A stretch of 44,060 nt of DNA from Scopulibacillus darangshiensis (GCF_004341035.1 NZ_SLXK01000035.1:1-44060); one strand, 5' to 3'. Shown: positions 1 to 10,246, counted from the first letter of the stretch. Notes: generated by a model not told the origin, from the sequence alone. Program-made: numbers and translations.

Positions 1-28
1 TGAGTTTTTTGGTATAACCATTTGTTTC

Positions 29-90
29 CCACCTGCATAGCAGGTGGTTTATTGTTTCGCACGCTATCGCGTGCTCAACGGACTAAAGTC
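29..90. repeat. Cluster of three short perfect hairpins
   Basis: Three inverted repeats follow one another: an 8-bp stem CCACCTGC/GCAGGTGG with a 3-nt loop (29-47), a 6-bp stem GCACGC/GCGTGC with a TATC loop (59-74), and a 4-bp stem GACT/AGTC (81-90). The first is followed on the plus strand by TTTATTGTTT, so it could end transcripts coming from beyond the left edge. The run of stems resembles subterminal hairpins of small IS200/IS605-type elements, but no transposase is present and the window edge hides the rest. Its identity is open. Confidence 0.4.
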
Positions 91-95
91 GTAAT

Positions 96-123
96 TAAAA
101 AACCCGCCGATTGGCGAGTTTTT
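96..123 (-). terminator. Intrinsic terminator after hslO
   Basis: Read on the minus strand, ACTCGCC and GGCGGGT pair around an AATC loop and are followed by TTTTTT. The plus strand also has a T-run on the other side, so it may act in both directions. It lies directly behind the hslO stop codon and ends the coaX-hslO transcript. Confidence 0.8.
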
Positions 124-128
124 AGATA

Positions 129-1010
129 TTAATCAAGCGAACGATAAAGCTCCTGCAGCTCATCCTCTGAAAACTGATAAGTCTCCCGGCAAAAGTGACA
201 ATTGGCTTCGGCACCATGGTCCTCTTCAATCATTGCTTTAATTTCGTCTTTTCCAAGTCCCAAGATAGCTTGACTTATCTTTTCTTTGGAACATTGGCAT
301 TCAAATGCAATCGGCATTTTGTCAACAATTTTATAGTTCCCTTCACCAAACAAAGTGACAAGCAAATCCTCAGGTGTTTGTCCACCCTCAATCAGCTTAG
401 ATACCGGGGGAATGTTACTTAACCGCTTTTCAACCTCATTGATAATGTCATCTGGTGCACCGGGTAATACCTGGATCAGGAAACCTCCTGCAGCGAGGAT
501 GGAATTATCGGGATTGACAAGCACCCCGACCCCTACGGCTGAAGGGATCTGCTCGGAACGGGCAAAGTAGTATGTAAAGTCATCACCGATTTCACCCGAT
601 ACAAGCGGGACTCTGCCTGTAAAATTATCCCTCAATCCTAAATCTTTAACGACGCTGATAAAACCGTTCGTTCCCACAGCTCTTGCAACATCTAGCTTCC
701 CATATTGATTTAAATCAAAATGGGTCTGCGGATTACTGACATAACCTCTTGTCTCACCTTTCGCATTGGCATCAACGATGATGGCACCGATTGGACCGCC
801 GCCTTCGATGGTGATCGTTAAACTGTTATCTCCCTTTAACTGGGCACCCATCATTGTGCCCGCCGTCATTGTGCGGCCCAAAGCAGCCGATGCTGTCGGC
901 CACGTGTAGTGACGCCGCTGGGCCTCACCAACCATGCCCGTCGACGTGATGGTTTGGACCCTGAGCATACCATCGTAAGCCAAGGCTTTTATCAAATAGT
1001 CTGACATCAT
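129..1010 (-). CDS. hslO: Redox-regulated chaperone Hsp33
   Basis: Encodes the 33 kDa cytosolic holdase chaperone that is activated when oxidation expels zinc from its C-terminal cysteine cluster and that then binds unfolding proteins. The product is 293 aa, normal for the family. The C-terminal zinc site is visible as C-X-C (238, 240) followed after 30 residues by C-X2-C (271, 274). The protein begins with two methionines; AAGGGG lies 7 nt before the first ATG. The start overlaps the coaX stop by one base (TAATG), so translation is probably coupled. The coaX-hslO pairing is the B. subtilis order. Confidence 0.97.
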   Translation of the reverse strand: MMSDYLIKALAYDGMLRVQTITSTGMVGEAQRRHYTWPTASAALGRTMTAGTMMGAQLKGDNSLTITIEGGGPIGAIIVDANAKGETRGYVSNPQTHFDLNQYGKLDVARAVGTNGFISVVKDLGLRDNFTGRVPLVSGEIGDDFTYYFARSEQIPSAVGVGVLVNPDNSILAAGGFLIQVLPGAPDDIINEVEKRLSNIPPVSKLIEGGQTPEDLLVTLFGEGNYKIVDKMPIAFECQCSKEKISQAILGLGKDEIKAMIEEDHGAEANCHFCRETYQFSEDELQELYRSLD

Positions 1011-1786
1011 TATAAAACCCCTTGCCTGTTTCTTTTATAAATCAGATGCAGCCCCTTTAAGGTTAAGAATGTATCGACATGATCAATCACACTGGTTTCC
1101 CGCGATATTAAGGCAGCCAAGCCCCCGGTAGCAATGACAACAGGATTTTTGACAGCCTGACGCTTCATTCTTTTGACGATGCCTTCAACTTGACCGACAT
1201 AGCCATATACAATTCCTGACTGCATTGCATTAACCGTATTTTTCCCTACAATGTGGGGAGGTTTAGAAATTTCAATGCGCGGAAGTTTTGATGCCTGTGT
1301 GTATAGAGCTTCCGTGGAAATATTAATCCCCGGAGCAATGGCTCCGCCAATATAGTTGTCCTTTTCATCTACAAAGCAATAGGTTGTTGCTGTGCCGAAA
1401 TCAATTATTATGATTGGCGATTGATAATAGGTCGTCGCCGCAACCGCATTAACGATCCTGTCGGCACCAATTTCTTTCGGATTATCGGATTTTAAATTCA
1501 ATCCCGTTTTAATGCCCGGGCCAACGATAACCGGCTTTTGGCGGAAGTATTTTTCGCACATCCGCTCCAATGAAAACATAATTGAAGGAACCACAGAAGA
1601 TATAATAATACCTTTGACTTGATCTAATTCAAGTCCAACATGATGAAATAAGTTTTTGACAACCATCGCAAACTCATCTTCAGTTTTTTCCCTGCTTGTT
1701 GCAATCCGCCAATGATATTTCAATTCATCGTTTTCATAGACGCCAAGAACAATATTAGTATTACCAACATCACATACAAAGATCAT
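1010..1786 (-). CDS. coaX: Type III pantothenate kinase
   Basis: Catalyses ATP-dependent phosphorylation of pantothenate, the first step of coenzyme A synthesis. The 258-aa product belongs to the ASKHA-fold type III enzymes, which differ from CoaA in being insensitive to CoA feedback (family knowledge). The N-terminal phosphate-binding motif DVGNTN is at residues 6-11; the motif [11 protein letters not shown] and the later IDFGTATT segment are typical of the family. It sits between ftsH and hslO as in B. subtilis. The 126-nt gap to ftsH carries the ftsH terminator, so coaX probably has its own promoter, but I could not pick a convincing one. Confidence 0.96.
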   Translation of the reverse strand: MIFVCDVGNTNIVLGVYENDELKYHWRIATSREKTEDEFAMVVKNLFHHVGLELDQVKGIIISSVVPSIMFSLERMCEKYFRQKPVIVGPGIKTGLNLKSDNPKEIGADRIVNAVAATTYYQSPIIIIDFGTATTYCFVDEKDNYIGGAIAPGINISTEALYTQASKLPRIEISKPPHIVGKNTVNAMQSGIVYGYVGQVEGIVKRMKRQAVKNPVVIATGGLAALISRETSVIDHVDTFLTLKGLHLIYKRNRQGVL

Positions 1787-1873
1787 TATTTATCACCATA
1801 CTATTTTTTTGTTAATAAAAGCGTTTTTATCTTAACACAAAGGTGCAATGGTTGAAAGGGTTCAGCACTCATG

Positions 1874-1904
1874 AAAAAAGCGCCTCACAGCGGAGACGCT
1901 TTTA
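1874..1904 (-). terminator. Intrinsic terminator after ftsH
   Basis: On the minus strand AAAAGCG-T-CTC pairs with GAG-G-CGCTTTT around a 6-nt loop, with the T-rich right arm serving as the U-tract. It starts 9 nt beyond the ftsH stop codon. Confidence 0.85.
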
Positions 1905-1912
1905 AATATTAA

Positions 1913-3871
1913 TTAAAGATTCTTTGGTCCCTGGTTATCAGGACCATTTTGATCATCTGAATCAACACTATCTTGATTCTCTTCTTTTTTGTTGATATTA
2001 ACCTTCACATTACTGTCTTCCGACGCATAACGGTTAGCGTTTGGTTCGATAAGCTCACCAGTCTCAACAAGGGCTTTAATTTGGTCCGCCTCAAGTGTCT
2101 CGACTTCAAGCAGGGTCTTAGCAACCAATTCAAGCTTATCCTGATTCTCAGTCAAGATCTTCTTACAGCGCGCATAACATTCTTTGATGATTCTTTGTAC
2201 TTCTGAATCAATTTCATATGCTATGGTATCACTGTAATTCGGCTCATTTTGAATGTCCCGGCCTAGGAAGACTTGCCCGCTGTCATTTTGTCCAAACTGC
2301 ATTGGTCCAAGCTTTTCACTCATACCAAATTCAGTAACCATTTTTCTCGCAATATTGGTTGCTCTTTGGAAGTCATTGCTTGCTCCCGTACTGACTTCGC
2401 CAAAGGTAATTTCCTCAGCGACCCGGCCGCCAAGTAAACCAATAATCTTCTCGAGCAGTTCGGGCTTCGTCATAAAGTAACGGTCTTCTTTAGGCAGTGT
2501 CACAGCATAACCACCGGCTTGACCACGAGGGACAACCGTTACCTTATGCACAGTCTCTGCACTTGAAAGCTTCAGACCAATAACCGTATGGCCTGACTCG
2601 TGATAAGCAACGATATTGCGTTCCTTTTGTGAAATCACACGTGATTTCTTTGCAGGACCGGCAATGACACGTTCAACAGCCTCATCAATGTCTTCCATTT
2701 CAATATGATCCTTATCGCTTCTAGCGGCAACCAATGCCGCTTCGTTTAACAAGTTCTCAAGGTCAGCACCTGAAAAACCAGGTGTCAATTTCGCCACTGT
2801 CTTCAAGTCAATATCCTTGGACAAAGGTTTGTTGCGGGCGTGAACACGCAAAACTGCTTCCCGACCCTTAAGATCAGGACGGCCAACCGGAATTTGTCTG
2901 TCAAAACGTCCAGGACGCAGTAACGCCGGGTCTAGGATATCCGGACGGTTTGTTGCAGCTATAATAATGATTCCTTCATTGGCACCAAAGCCATCCATCT
3001 CGACTAACAGTTGGTTCAATGTTTGTTCACGTTCATCATGACCGCCGCCTAGTCCGGCACCGCGTTGACGGCCTACTGCATCAATTTCGTCAATAAAAAT
3101 AATACAAGATGCATTTTTCTTTGCGTTTTCAAATAAATCCCGTACACGGGAGGCACCAACACCGACAAACATTTCCACAAAGTCTGAACCGCTTATTGAA
3201 AAGAATGGTACGCCCGCTTCACCGGCCACAGCACGGGCCAGCAATGTTTTACCTGTACCTGGAGGTCCAACTAACAAGACACCTTTTGGAATTCTTGCGC
3301 CAAGTGTGGAGAATTTCCTAGGGTCTTTCAAGAAGTCAACAATCTCGACCAGTTCCTGCTTCTCTTCATCGGCTCCGGCAACATCTTTAAATGTCACCTT
3401 TTTCTTCTCTTCCGAATAAAGCTTCGCTTTACTCTTACCGAAGTTCATGACACGGCCACCGCCGCCTTGTGCCTGGTTAAGCAAGAAGAAGAACAATATA
3501 AAGATAATGATAAACGGGATGATGGATGTAATGAAACTTACCCAACCGCTTGTTTGCTCTTTGGGTTTGAACTGAACATCCGTTTTCTTTCCTACATCTC
3601 TAATTTGGTCAACGGCTTTTTCGTTAAATGGTACGTATGTTTTGAATGTTGTATTCTTATCATAACTCTTCAATTGCCCGGTTCCGACATATACACTGCC
3701 TTCGGGCTGCAAGGTTAACGTTTTAACATCACCTTGTGTTAAGTGTTGTTGAAAGTCGCTATAATTCATGGATTCAACTTCTTGATTGGACTTTGTAAGG
3801 AAGCTGACAACCCCGATTATAACTAAAAATATAAATAAGTATATAATGGTTTGTTTAAATATTCGATTCAT
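1913..3871 (-). CDS. ftsH: ATP-dependent zinc metalloprotease FtsH
   Basis: Membrane-anchored AAA+ protease that degrades misfolded membrane proteins and regulatory proteins; in B. subtilis it is needed for normal sporulation and stress tolerance. The 652-aa product has an N-terminal membrane segment (about 7-25), an extracytoplasmic region, a second membrane segment (about 111-131), Walker A GPPGTGKT at 202-209, Walker B IFIDEID near 258-264, the AAA second region of homology with RPGRFDR near 319, and the zinc protease motif HESGH at 424-428. The C-terminus is an acidic, Asn/Asp-rich tail. The start has a strong GGAGG site. It is transcribed separately from hpt and has its own promoter. Confidence 0.98.
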   Translation of the reverse strand: MNRIFKQTIIYLFIFLVIIGVVSFLTKSNQEVESMNYSDFQQHLTQGDVKTLTLQPEGSVYVGTGQLKSYDKNTTFKTYVPFNEKAVDQIRDVGKKTDVQFKPKEQTSGWVSFITSIIPFIIIFILFFFLLNQAQGGGGRVMNFGKSKAKLYSEEKKKVTFKDVAGADEEKQELVEIVDFLKDPRKFSTLGARIPKGVLLVGPPGTGKTLLARAVAGEAGVPFFSISGSDFVEMFVGVGASRVRDLFENAKKNASCIIFIDEIDAVGRQRGAGLGGGHDEREQTLNQLLVEMDGFGANEGIIIIAATNRPDILDPALLRPGRFDRQIPVGRPDLKGREAVLRVHARNKPLSKDIDLKTVAKLTPGFSGADLENLLNEAALVAARSDKDHIEMEDIDEAVERVIAGPAKKSRVISQKERNIVAYHESGHTVIGLKLSSAETVHKVTVVPRGQAGGYAVTLPKEDRYFMTKPELLEKIIGLLGGRVAEEITFGEVSTGASNDFQRATNIARKMVTEFGMSEKLGPMQFGQNDSGQVFLGRDIQNEPNYSDTIAYEIDSEVQRIIKECYARCKKILTENQDKLELVAKTLLEVETLEADQIKALVETGELIEPNANRYASEDSNVKVNINKKEENQDSVDSDDQNGPDNQGPKNL

Positions 3872-3909
3872 CCCTTACCTCCTCCCGCAATAAAAGAAAA
3901 CCATATTTA

Positions 3910-3937
3910 ATAGTATCACACTCTGTTTCATTGTCAC
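3910..3937 (-). promoter_or_regulatory. Probable sigma-A promoter of ftsH
   Basis: On the minus strand GTGACA (3937-3932) and TACTAT (3915-3910) are separated by 16 nt, about 40 nt upstream of the ftsH ATG. Five of six and four of six bases match the consensus. Eye-based call. Confidence 0.55.
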
Positions 3938-3943
3938 AACAAT

Positions 3944-4483
3944 TTACCCCTTATAAATCTCCGGTTTCAGGATGCCGATATGGGGAAGATTGCGGTACTT
4001 CTCTGCAAAGTCCAAACCGTACCCAACCAAGAACGCATCCGGAACAGTAAATCCGGTCAAGTCTGGCACGATATCGACCTTTCTGCCTGTAGGTTTATCC
4101 AAAAGAGTGACAATTTTAATGGATTTCGCTTTGCGGTATTTGAATAGATCCACCAGATAACTTAGGGTTAATCCACTGTCAATAATGTCCTCAACGATTA
4201 AAATATCCCGGCCTTCAACTGATGTGTCCAAATCCTTAATAATTTTAACTTCCCCTGAAGAGACAGTTGAATTCCCATAACTTGAAACATCCATAAAGTC
4301 AATTTCCAGATGAATGGACATCCTTTTAATTAAATCAGCCATAAAAGGCATGGCACCCTTTAAAACACCAATGACAAGCGGGAAGCTGTCATGATATTCT
4401 TCAGATAGTTTGCCGCCTAATTCCGCAACTTTATTCTGGAGTTGTTCTTCAGTAAAAAGTATTTCCTGTAAATCATCTTTCAT
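3944..4483 (-). CDS. hpt: Hypoxanthine-guanine phosphoribosyltransferase
   Basis: Purine salvage enzyme that joins hypoxanthine or guanine to PRPP to form IMP or GMP. The 179-aa product is of typical size and has the PRPP-binding motif VEDIIDSG at 97-104 and the flexible-loop region with SSYGNST near 67-73. Its ATG overlaps the tilS stop in an ATGA tetranucleotide and is preceded by GGGAGG, so it is translated from the tilS transcript. In B. subtilis the TilS-HprT pair also acts with FtsH as a conserved tilS-hprT-ftsH block, with TilS and HprT reported to influence ftsH expression; here the order is the same. Confidence 0.97.
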   Translation of the reverse strand: MKDDLQEILFTEEQLQNKVAELGGKLSEEYHDSFPLVIGVLKGAMPFMADLIKRMSIHLEIDFMDVSSYGNSTVSSGEVKIIKDLDTSVEGRDILIVEDIIDSGLTLSYLVDLFKYRKAKSIKIVTLLDKPTGRKVDIVPDLTGFTVPDAFLVGYGLDFAEKYRNLPHIGILKPEIYKG

Positions 4484-5904
4484 TGCATTTGCCTCCCAAG
4501 ATCAACTGTAGGTATAAAGGTTAAAACTAGAAATTTAGAAGTGCCAGTATTGATTGGTGCTGTTCTGCTGTATTTAAGCAATGGCAACCACAAAACCGTT
4601 CCATCGGCGTCTATAACAACCGGCCATAGCGACCTGTATTTCCGGTCTACTTTTGCATTAATAAAGATGTCCTTTATTTTCTGCGTCCCTTCCATTCCTT
4701 TTGGTCCGACTCGGTCCCCGTCCAAACGCGTTCTAATTTTGACAGGTGTTTGAACAGTACTAAAATCACAAACAAAATGATTTAGTCCTTGATGATCAGC
4801 CGCATTAATAGCATCTCTGACTTCAGCAGAAATATTTCCAATAGGTGTTTCAATTATTCCCGGTATGGCAAGAGTTAACTCATAATTCTCATCTTGGGGC
4901 ACACCGTGATAAAAACAAAGCCGGCATAGATCATAAGACCTTGTCGCCGCAAGTCCGTGAGGGAGGTGCTGCTGGCCTGAAGATTGTTTCCGATGGAGCC
5001 AATCAATCAGCATGTCAATATGTATAGATTGATGTAATGAATCGTTATGTTCACTATCATAAAGATAGTTTAATATTAGATGAATTACCCTCCTTTGTAA
5101 AGGAACAGGAATTTGGAGAAAGGCTTCAATTGAAAACGCGACTTCCCCTTTCATATGAGTAAGAAGAATATCATTCATTTGCTTTTCCGCTAATTGGCTA
5201 AGATACAGATCATCATCAGTCAGCATCTCACTTTCTTGTTGGAAACGCAAATGAACAAGAGGGTTTTCTTGTTTTAAAAATGGGAGAACCTGTTTTCTAA
5301 AACGGTTTCTAGTATAGTCGTCAGAATCGTTGCTCAAATCTCTGCGCGGCTGAATGCCCTTTTGCCGGCAATAATCTTCAATCTGATCTTTGGTTAATGT
5401 CAGAAACGGCCTGATGATCTGTCCTCCGGAAAATGGACGTTTAACAGGGATACCTGCCAATGCCGTGCCAAAGCTGCCGCGTACCTGTCTCATTAACATC
5501 GTCTCAATCTGGTCATCCCCATGATGAGCTAGCGCAAGTGAATCTGCCTGATAAGTTTCCATAACTCTCCGAAAAAACCTGTAACGGCATATTCGGGACG
5601 CGGTTGATGTGCTCAAATGATGTCTTTTCTTATAAGTTGAGACATCAACCTGTTCACCTTCAAATAATATATCCTTATCTTTGCAAAACGATGCGACGTA
5701 GTCCAAATCGTTTTTCGACTCCTGGCCGCGAAGCATGTGGTCTACACTCGCTACAACTAACGTTATATTCCATTGGGATTTGACGTCATCCAGATATGAA
5801 AGAAGGGCCATGGAATCGGGGCCTCCTGATACCCCAACAACAATTACAGTGTTTGGTCTAATAAGTTGATGACGTTTAATAAATTGGTCAACTGCCTGTT
5901 TCAA
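4480..5904 (-). CDS. tilS: tRNA(Ile)-lysidine synthase
   Basis: Modifies C34 of the CAU-anticodon tRNA-Ile to lysidine, changing both amino-acid identity and codon reading from AUG to AUA; an essential ATP-dependent PP-loop enzyme. The 474-aa product shows the PP-loop SGGPDS at 26-31, the N-terminal nucleotide-binding domain with [13 protein letters not shown], and a C-terminal TilS domain with [13 protein letters not shown]. The start is a TTG codon (5904-5902) preceded by AAGGGTGA at 7 nt; no ATG gives a better fit. It overlaps hpt by 4 nt. Confidence 0.96.
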   Translation of the reverse strand: MKQAVDQFIKRHQLIRPNTVIVVGVSGGPDSMALLSYLDDVKSQWNITLVVASVDHMLRGQESKNDLDYVASFCKDKDILFEGEQVDVSTYKKRHHLSTSTASRICRYRFFRRVMETYQADSLALAHHGDDQIETMLMRQVRGSFGTALAGIPVKRPFSGGQIIRPFLTLTKDQIEDYCRQKGIQPRRDLSNDSDDYTRNRFRKQVLPFLKQENPLVHLRFQQESEMLTDDDLYLSQLAEKQMNDILLTHMKGEVAFSIEAFLQIPVPLQRRVIHLILNYLYDSEHNDSLHQSIHIDMLIDWLHRKQSSGQQHLPHGLAATRSYDLCRLCFYHGVPQDENYELTLAIPGIIETPIGNISAEVRDAINAADHQGLNHFVCDFSTVQTPVKIRTRLDGDRVGPKGMEGTQKIKDIFINAKVDRKYRSLWPVVIDADGTVLWLPLLKYSRTAPINTGTSKFLVLTFIPTVDLGRQMQ

Positions 5905-5958
5905 ATTGATGTCACCCTTAGGTTATGGCTTTATGAAGGTCATCATACCATGCAGTGA

Positions 5959-6912
5959 TTACATTACGCCAATCATGAGATATATAATGTATGCCGCAGC
6001 CAAAACAACTGTTAACATCACCGTGCCGGTCCAACTTTTCCGTTTTCTCCGCCGCTGATGCCTGTCAGATCGGCTCCTATTTGTACTACGAATGGCACAA
6101 GAAGAAGTTTCACTCATTTTTGATAAAAGGTCTTTTTTCATCATTTCCGCAGTTGTATATTTACCTGCAATAGCACCTGTTAAAACCGATTCAAAACGTG
6201 AGAGCTTTGGCTGGTTCCTTATATAATCAAACAATTGCTTTTGTGGCTGCTGATTTTTCTCAAAGCGCCTTTTCTCTGCAGCATAAATTAAAATCATAGC
6301 TGCTGCAAATAAATCATAAGACGGCTCAGCCTTTCTAGAACCACATCCCCAATAGCCCCTGTCGAAAAACTCTGTATACTCCTTTACAGATCGCCCCATT
6401 AGGGTTGTTCCCCCCACATCCAGCCATCTAATACGCCGTGTTGCATTCTCTACAATTAAGTTTTCAGGCTTTAGATCACCGAAGATCCAACCCTCTTTAT
6501 GAAGCCGATCTAAATCCCCCAATAGTTGCAGCATAAAAATACAAGCCCATTCAAACCCCCTAACTTTTACTGTGTCAAGTAATGAAGTGCCTCGAATATA
6601 TTCCATCACATAAAAGTTATATTTACCCGACCGGCAAACCCAATCATCTACACCATACAAAGAAGGCCCTAGGGGTTCACCTTGGACCTTCTCAAACCTT
6701 CTTAAAACATTCACTTCCGATGTCAGTGACGAGCGGTCCTTCCCAAATTTTACAGCAACCCTTCCACTAGAAGATTGGGCCAAGTAAACCGTTCCCTGGG
6801 CACCGCTCCCTAATAATTTTATAATTTGGTAGTGCTGTCCATACCATTTGCCTGTAATTAATGTTCCCGGTGCCAGCTTAATATCCGATTTCTTCGTCGT
6901 ATGATTCATCAT
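5959..6912 (-). CDS. yabT: Forespore Ser/Thr protein kinase YabT
   Basis: Hanks-type kinase; the B. subtilis protein is forespore-expressed, is activated by DNA and phosphorylates RecA during spore development. From the ATG at 6912 the product is 317 aa. Seen in the sequence: a glycine-rich loop LGSGAQGTVYL (34-44), the ATP-anchoring lysine in AVKF (Lys55), a catalytic loop FGDLKPENL in which Asp146 is kept but the usual His-Arg is replaced, DVG at 165-167 in place of DFG, a basic stretch (about 280-292), and one C-terminal membrane helix (295-314). No extracytoplasmic sensor domain follows the helix, as in known YabT. The open frame extends to 7017, but AGAAGGAG upstream of 6912 and the family N-terminus favour the shorter form. 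It overlaps yabS by about 35 nt. Confidence 0.9.
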   Translation of the reverse strand: MMNHTTKKSDIKLAPGTLITGKWYGQHYQIIKLLGSGAQGTVYLAQSSSGRVAVKFGKDRSSLTSEVNVLRRFEKVQGEPLGPSLYGVDDWVCRSGKYNFYVMEYIRGTSLLDTVKVRGFEWACIFMLQLLGDLDRLHKEGWIFGDLKPENLIVENATRRIRWLDVGGTTLMGRSVKEYTEFFDRGYWGCGSRKAEPSYDLFAAAMILIYAAEKRRFEKNQQPQKQLFDYIRNQPKLSRFESVLTGAIAGKYTTAEMMKKDLLSKMSETSSCAIRSTNRSRSDRHQRRRKRKSWTGTVMLTVVLAAAYIIYLMIGVM

Positions 6913-7612
6913 TTGAAAGGAAACTCCTTCTGGATGAATTCGAAAAGCTGCCGAGCGCCTCTTTAATCGCGGGGCCTGTCGGTGTAACCCCTCCTGATGA
7001 CAACTTTGTGAAAACATGGCTGATTGAATCTATTTTTGGTGTCCATGACATTCTTTTTTCAATCGGCTTTCTTTTCCCGGGAAATGAATAAAGGCAAAAT
7101 TGATTATTCCCCATGCGCGAATTTAAACTTACGGATAAATCAAGCAACGCCTCCTGAACAGTCGGAAGCTTTGTTTTCATACTCGCACTAGTATCTACGA
7201 GAATACAGACTTCAAGATTAACAGTCTCGCCAAGTTCGTCCACAACTTCCATGACTTTTCCACGCTTTTCAGGATGCAAGTCTTCCAATCTTTCCGTTTC
7301 ACCAAGTATATGTTGAAGCTCCTGGTTAATCACCCCTTTAATCGTTTGGGTCATCGCCTGTCTTGTTACCATTTGAACGGTTTGGGACAACTGCTTTGTT
7401 TGAACGATTTGGCTGATCCCTCCTCCGGCTAGAGCAATATCCTCAATCTCCTGAAGGCCGCCATCCTCCCTAAAATGTTCCTCCATGACACCAATAACAT
7501 TCACCGCAATACCCTGTTCCTTAGCAAGCGCTGCCATAGCGGCGGGATCTTCACCTTGGTTCGAGCAGCCGTCCGTAATTAATAAAATTTGTTTTAGTGT
7601 GCCTGTTTCCAT
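6878..7612 (-). CDS. yabS: VWA-type protein YabS
   Basis: Small cytosolic protein related to von Willebrand A domains; function not established. From the ATG at 7612 the product is 244 aa. Residues 9-16 (ILLITDG) and the following alpha/beta segment to about 70 (VNVIGVMEE, LAGGGISQIV) look like the second half of a VWA fold, whereas the MIDAS motif DTSAS (140-144) and the GGVTPTG loop (207-213), which belong to the first half, come later. A helical linker rich in Gln/Glu joins them. The start at 7612 has GAGAGGGG upstream, and an earlier ATG at 7648 would lie before the inferred transcription start. It forms an overlapping pair with yabT and is probably made in the forespore from the sigma-F promoter. 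Confidence 0.88.
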   Translation of the reverse strand: METGTLKQILLITDGCSNQGEDPAAMAALAKEQGIAVNVIGVMEEHFREDGGLQEIEDIALAGGGISQIVQTKQLSQTVQMVTRQAMTQTIKGVINQELQHILGETERLEDLHPEKRGKVMEVVDELGETVNLEVCILVDTSASMKTKLPTVQEALLDLSVSLNSRMGNNQFCLYSFPGKRKPIEKRMSWTPKIDSISHVFTKLSSGGVTPTGPAIKEALGSFSNSSRRSFLSNDESYDEEIGY

Positions 7613-7642
7613 TGCTATCCAGCCCCTCTCATGTTCTAGTTC

Positions 7643-7672
7643 AATCATTGCCAGCCCATGGAGGTTTTATAC
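7643..7672 (-). promoter_or_regulatory. Candidate sigma-F promoter of yabS-yabT
   Basis: On the minus strand GTATA (7672-7668), a 15-nt spacer, then GGCAATGATT (7652-7643) match the sigma-F pattern (GTATA and GGnrAAnAwT) with one core mismatch. The csfB upstream region has the same spacing and the same GGCAAT. This fits known forespore expression of yabT. Confidence 0.6.
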
Positions 7673-7726
7673 TAATCGTTCAAAGCTGAATAACGCCTCC
7701 TTTATACATTTCTATAATTAATTAGT

Positions 7727-10210
7727 TTACAGAGCTTTTTTCTGAACCACATCCTTTTTCGTATAAGTCGGTATAGCGCCCCATTTTGGCATATGATGCT
7801 TTATTTTCGACACAACAACTGTCATGTCGTCCTCAATTAATCCTCCCCGAGTACGAATCACTTCCTCCATAAGTAAATCAGCAATATCCTGAGGATTCTC
7901 TGTTTTTAGTTCCCTAATCTTACGTTTGATCCATGCCTCCTTATTTTCAACATGCTTCGGCCCATCAAATACGCCATCACTCATCATGATCAGCAAGTCA
8001 CCAGCCTTCAGCTGCTCCCGGGCAACATCCACCTCAAACTCTGGAACAATCCCCATTGGCAAATTCCCTGCTTCTATCATTAAAACTTTGTTCCCCCGTT
8101 TAACAAAGCTTGGATTGGTTCCAATCTTCAGAAATTTCGCGCCGGCATCCTGCAAATCAATCATCGCCAAATCTAATGTTGAGAAGATTTCTTCTGTAGA
8201 CCTTAACGAAAGAATAGAATTAATCGATTTTATAGCAATCGTTTCATCTATGCCAGATTTCAATACTTTAGATAGCAACTTTAACGTTTCATTGCTTTCT
8301 ATAAAGGCCCTCTGACCATTCCCCATGCCGTCGCTGATCGCAACCGCAAACTTCCCTGCTCCAAGTTCAAATGTTGAATAATTATCCCCGGAGATCCATC
8401 CCCCTCCTTTAGCCGTATGTGCAACACCCGTGTCGATCTCATACGCCCTTGCTGAGGTGAGCGTCACCTGGCAAAGTCCGCTCGTAAATGAGGGGTCAAT
8501 CTTCCTTTGAACAATAATTGTTTCTCCTAAAATATCTGATAAAATTGGTGCAATGATTTTCTCACATTCACCATAATAATCAGACGGAATCGTCATTTCA
8601 ATATCAACCGCACCTTCTTCAAGGTTAAAAATATCAATATTTTCAACATCCAGCCCAATATCTCGGAACTTCAGCAGAATCTGTTCCTCTTGTTGAAGAT
8701 GCGTATTTTTTTCACGTTGTATTTCTTTGGCAAAGTCACCCATTACCTGGGAAACGCCCAGCAGCTGTTCCGCAACGAGCCTTCTGCTTTCTTTAACTCT
8801 TTGCCTTAACTTTATTTCCTCGTTATAAAGGGCCTGCTGTTCGTAGATCGCTTGGATGACCTTATCGGATTTGACACAATGTTTGTTCCAGCCATTTTTT
8901 AATTTGGGGTTCTGAATGACTGGCTGAGACTCTGTTTCATCCATGATTTGTGCCATAAAGTCATACGTTTTATCAAAATTTTTCACCCAGCATTGTTCTT
9001 TTCTAAAACACGTTTGACATGTTTTTTCAGTTACCTTGCTTAGAAACATATCTACTTCCTTGTCAGACTCCTCTTCTTCATGCGAGAAGCTGTTTGATAA
9101 TGCTTGAAAAAGGCTGGAAAACTGCTCGACCCGATTTGCCGTAACATCGCGCACCTTTTTTAAATATTGCTGCTGCTGTGTGTGATATTCCTTAGTGCCA
9201 GGTATATAGGTTGCCAGCTTCGCGGCGACAACCCTCGGTGTTAAAAGAAAGAAGCCAATAGCAATCAAGGAGTCTATGGTTGTACTCAAAAGATGATCAT
9301 ACCCTTGACCATATAATCCTATTAATAACGTACCAATAATCAATCCGATCGAAACACCCAGCTTATTTCCCTCTTTAAGCAGCCCCCCAAGCAAACCCGA
9401 AAAGCCGAGAAGGCTCATTTGATAAAGGCTTGACACGTTCGCAAGACTAAGAATAAGGCCGATAACAACACCAACAGATGAGCCGATTGCTGCACCGCCT
9501 ACGTAAGCAAACATTAAGACAAAGTAACGGGACAACACGTGCTCCATAGATATACTATGTATGTGCCAGCCAATAGTCCCGGTTAAAACGGATGCAAGCA
9601 ATATGATGAAACAAATAATTTCCTCATTTTTTAATACCTTTTTCCTTATATTGATCGATAACAACGGAATGCTCTGTAAAAAAATGAGCGTTAATATAAA
9701 ACTTAGTCCCCCCTCCGTGACACCGATCATGGCGCTGGACCAGGACCATTCTCTTGATAAAAAGTAGTCATACAGCAGCCTGCCGCCAAGACCGCTGAAA
9801 AATACGAGATACGGAAGCATTTTTGTCATCTCAATTTTGAAGACCCGAAGCGTTAGCGGTCTTAAAATAACAAAACTTGCAACCACAATAAGAACGAATA
9901 CATCCTGTTGCAGCGAAACCGTCATGCCGCCGGCCAACAAACTAATGAATGCAAGCAGCCTGCCGTTTCTTTTTAATACAAAGACAGTCGCAAAAAAAGG
10001 TAAAACAAACGGAGACATGTCAGAGAGAATTAAAGCTCGTCCAAGCAAAAATCCGATAATCAGACAAAGGGTCTCCCACCGCACAAATAACTTTAACCAT
10101 TGGGTTGCAACACCTGCAAAGAACCGCTGCAGGAAATGTTGGTTTTCTTTAGTCATTGGTGTGTAGACACTTAGTGCGTGGGAATTCGTACTTTGAAATC
10201 TTTGCATCAT
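7727..10210 (-). CDS. spoIIE: Stage II sporulation protein E phosphatase
   Basis: Membrane-bound PP2C phosphatase that dephosphorylates SpoIIAA and so releases sigma-F in the forespore; also interacts with the division machinery at the polar septum. From the ATG at 10210 (GGTGG site 8 nt upstream) the product is 827 aa, the same length as the B. subtilis protein as I recall it. The N-terminal third has about ten membrane helices (from ~46 to ~330), then a cytosolic regulatory region with a CQTC...C cluster near 400-412, then the PP2C domain with SDGMGNG (Asp627 region), MSDGVFDG (Asp745 region) and EDDMT (Asp794/795 region), which supply metal ligands. The reading frame continues upstream to 10429 but that part overlaps the promoter. 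Confidence 0.96.
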   Translation of the reverse strand: MMQRFQSTNSHALSVYTPMTKENQHFLQRFFAGVATQWLKLFVRWETLCLIIGFLLGRALILSDMSPFVLPFFATVFVLKRNGRLLAFISLLAGGMTVSLQQDVFVLIVVASFVILRPLTLRVFKIEMTKMLPYLVFFSGLGGRLLYDYFLSREWSWSSAMIGVTEGGLSFILTLIFLQSIPLLSINIRKKVLKNEEIICFIILLASVLTGTIGWHIHSISMEHVLSRYFVLMFAYVGGAAIGSSVGVVIGLILSLANVSSLYQMSLLGFSGLLGGLLKEGNKLGVSIGLIIGTLLIGLYGQGYDHLLSTTIDSLIAIGFFLLTPRVVAAKLATYIPGTKEYHTQQQQYLKKVRDVTANRVEQFSSLFQALSNSFSHEEEESDKEVDMFLSKVTEKTCQTCFRKEQCWVKNFDKTYDFMAQIMDETESQPVIQNPKLKNGWNKHCVKSDKVIQAIYEQQALYNEEIKLRQRVKESRRLVAEQLLGVSQVMGDFAKEIQREKNTHLQQEEQILLKFRDIGLDVENIDIFNLEEGAVDIEMTIPSDYYGECEKIIAPILSDILGETIIVQRKIDPSFTSGLCQVTLTSARAYEIDTGVAHTAKGGGWISGDNYSTFELGAGKFAVAISDGMGNGQRAFIESNETLKLLSKVLKSGIDETIAIKSINSILSLRSTEEIFSTLDLAMIDLQDAGAKFLKIGTNPSFVKRGNKVLMIEAGNLPMGIVPEFEVDVAREQLKAGDLLIMMSDGVFDGPKHVENKEAWIKRKIRELKTENPQDIADLLMEEVIRTRGGLIEDDMTVVVSKIKHHMPKWGAIPTYTKKDVVQKKAL

Positions 10211-10246
10211 GACTTGCACCACCCATAGTTTATTATTGTATGTTTC

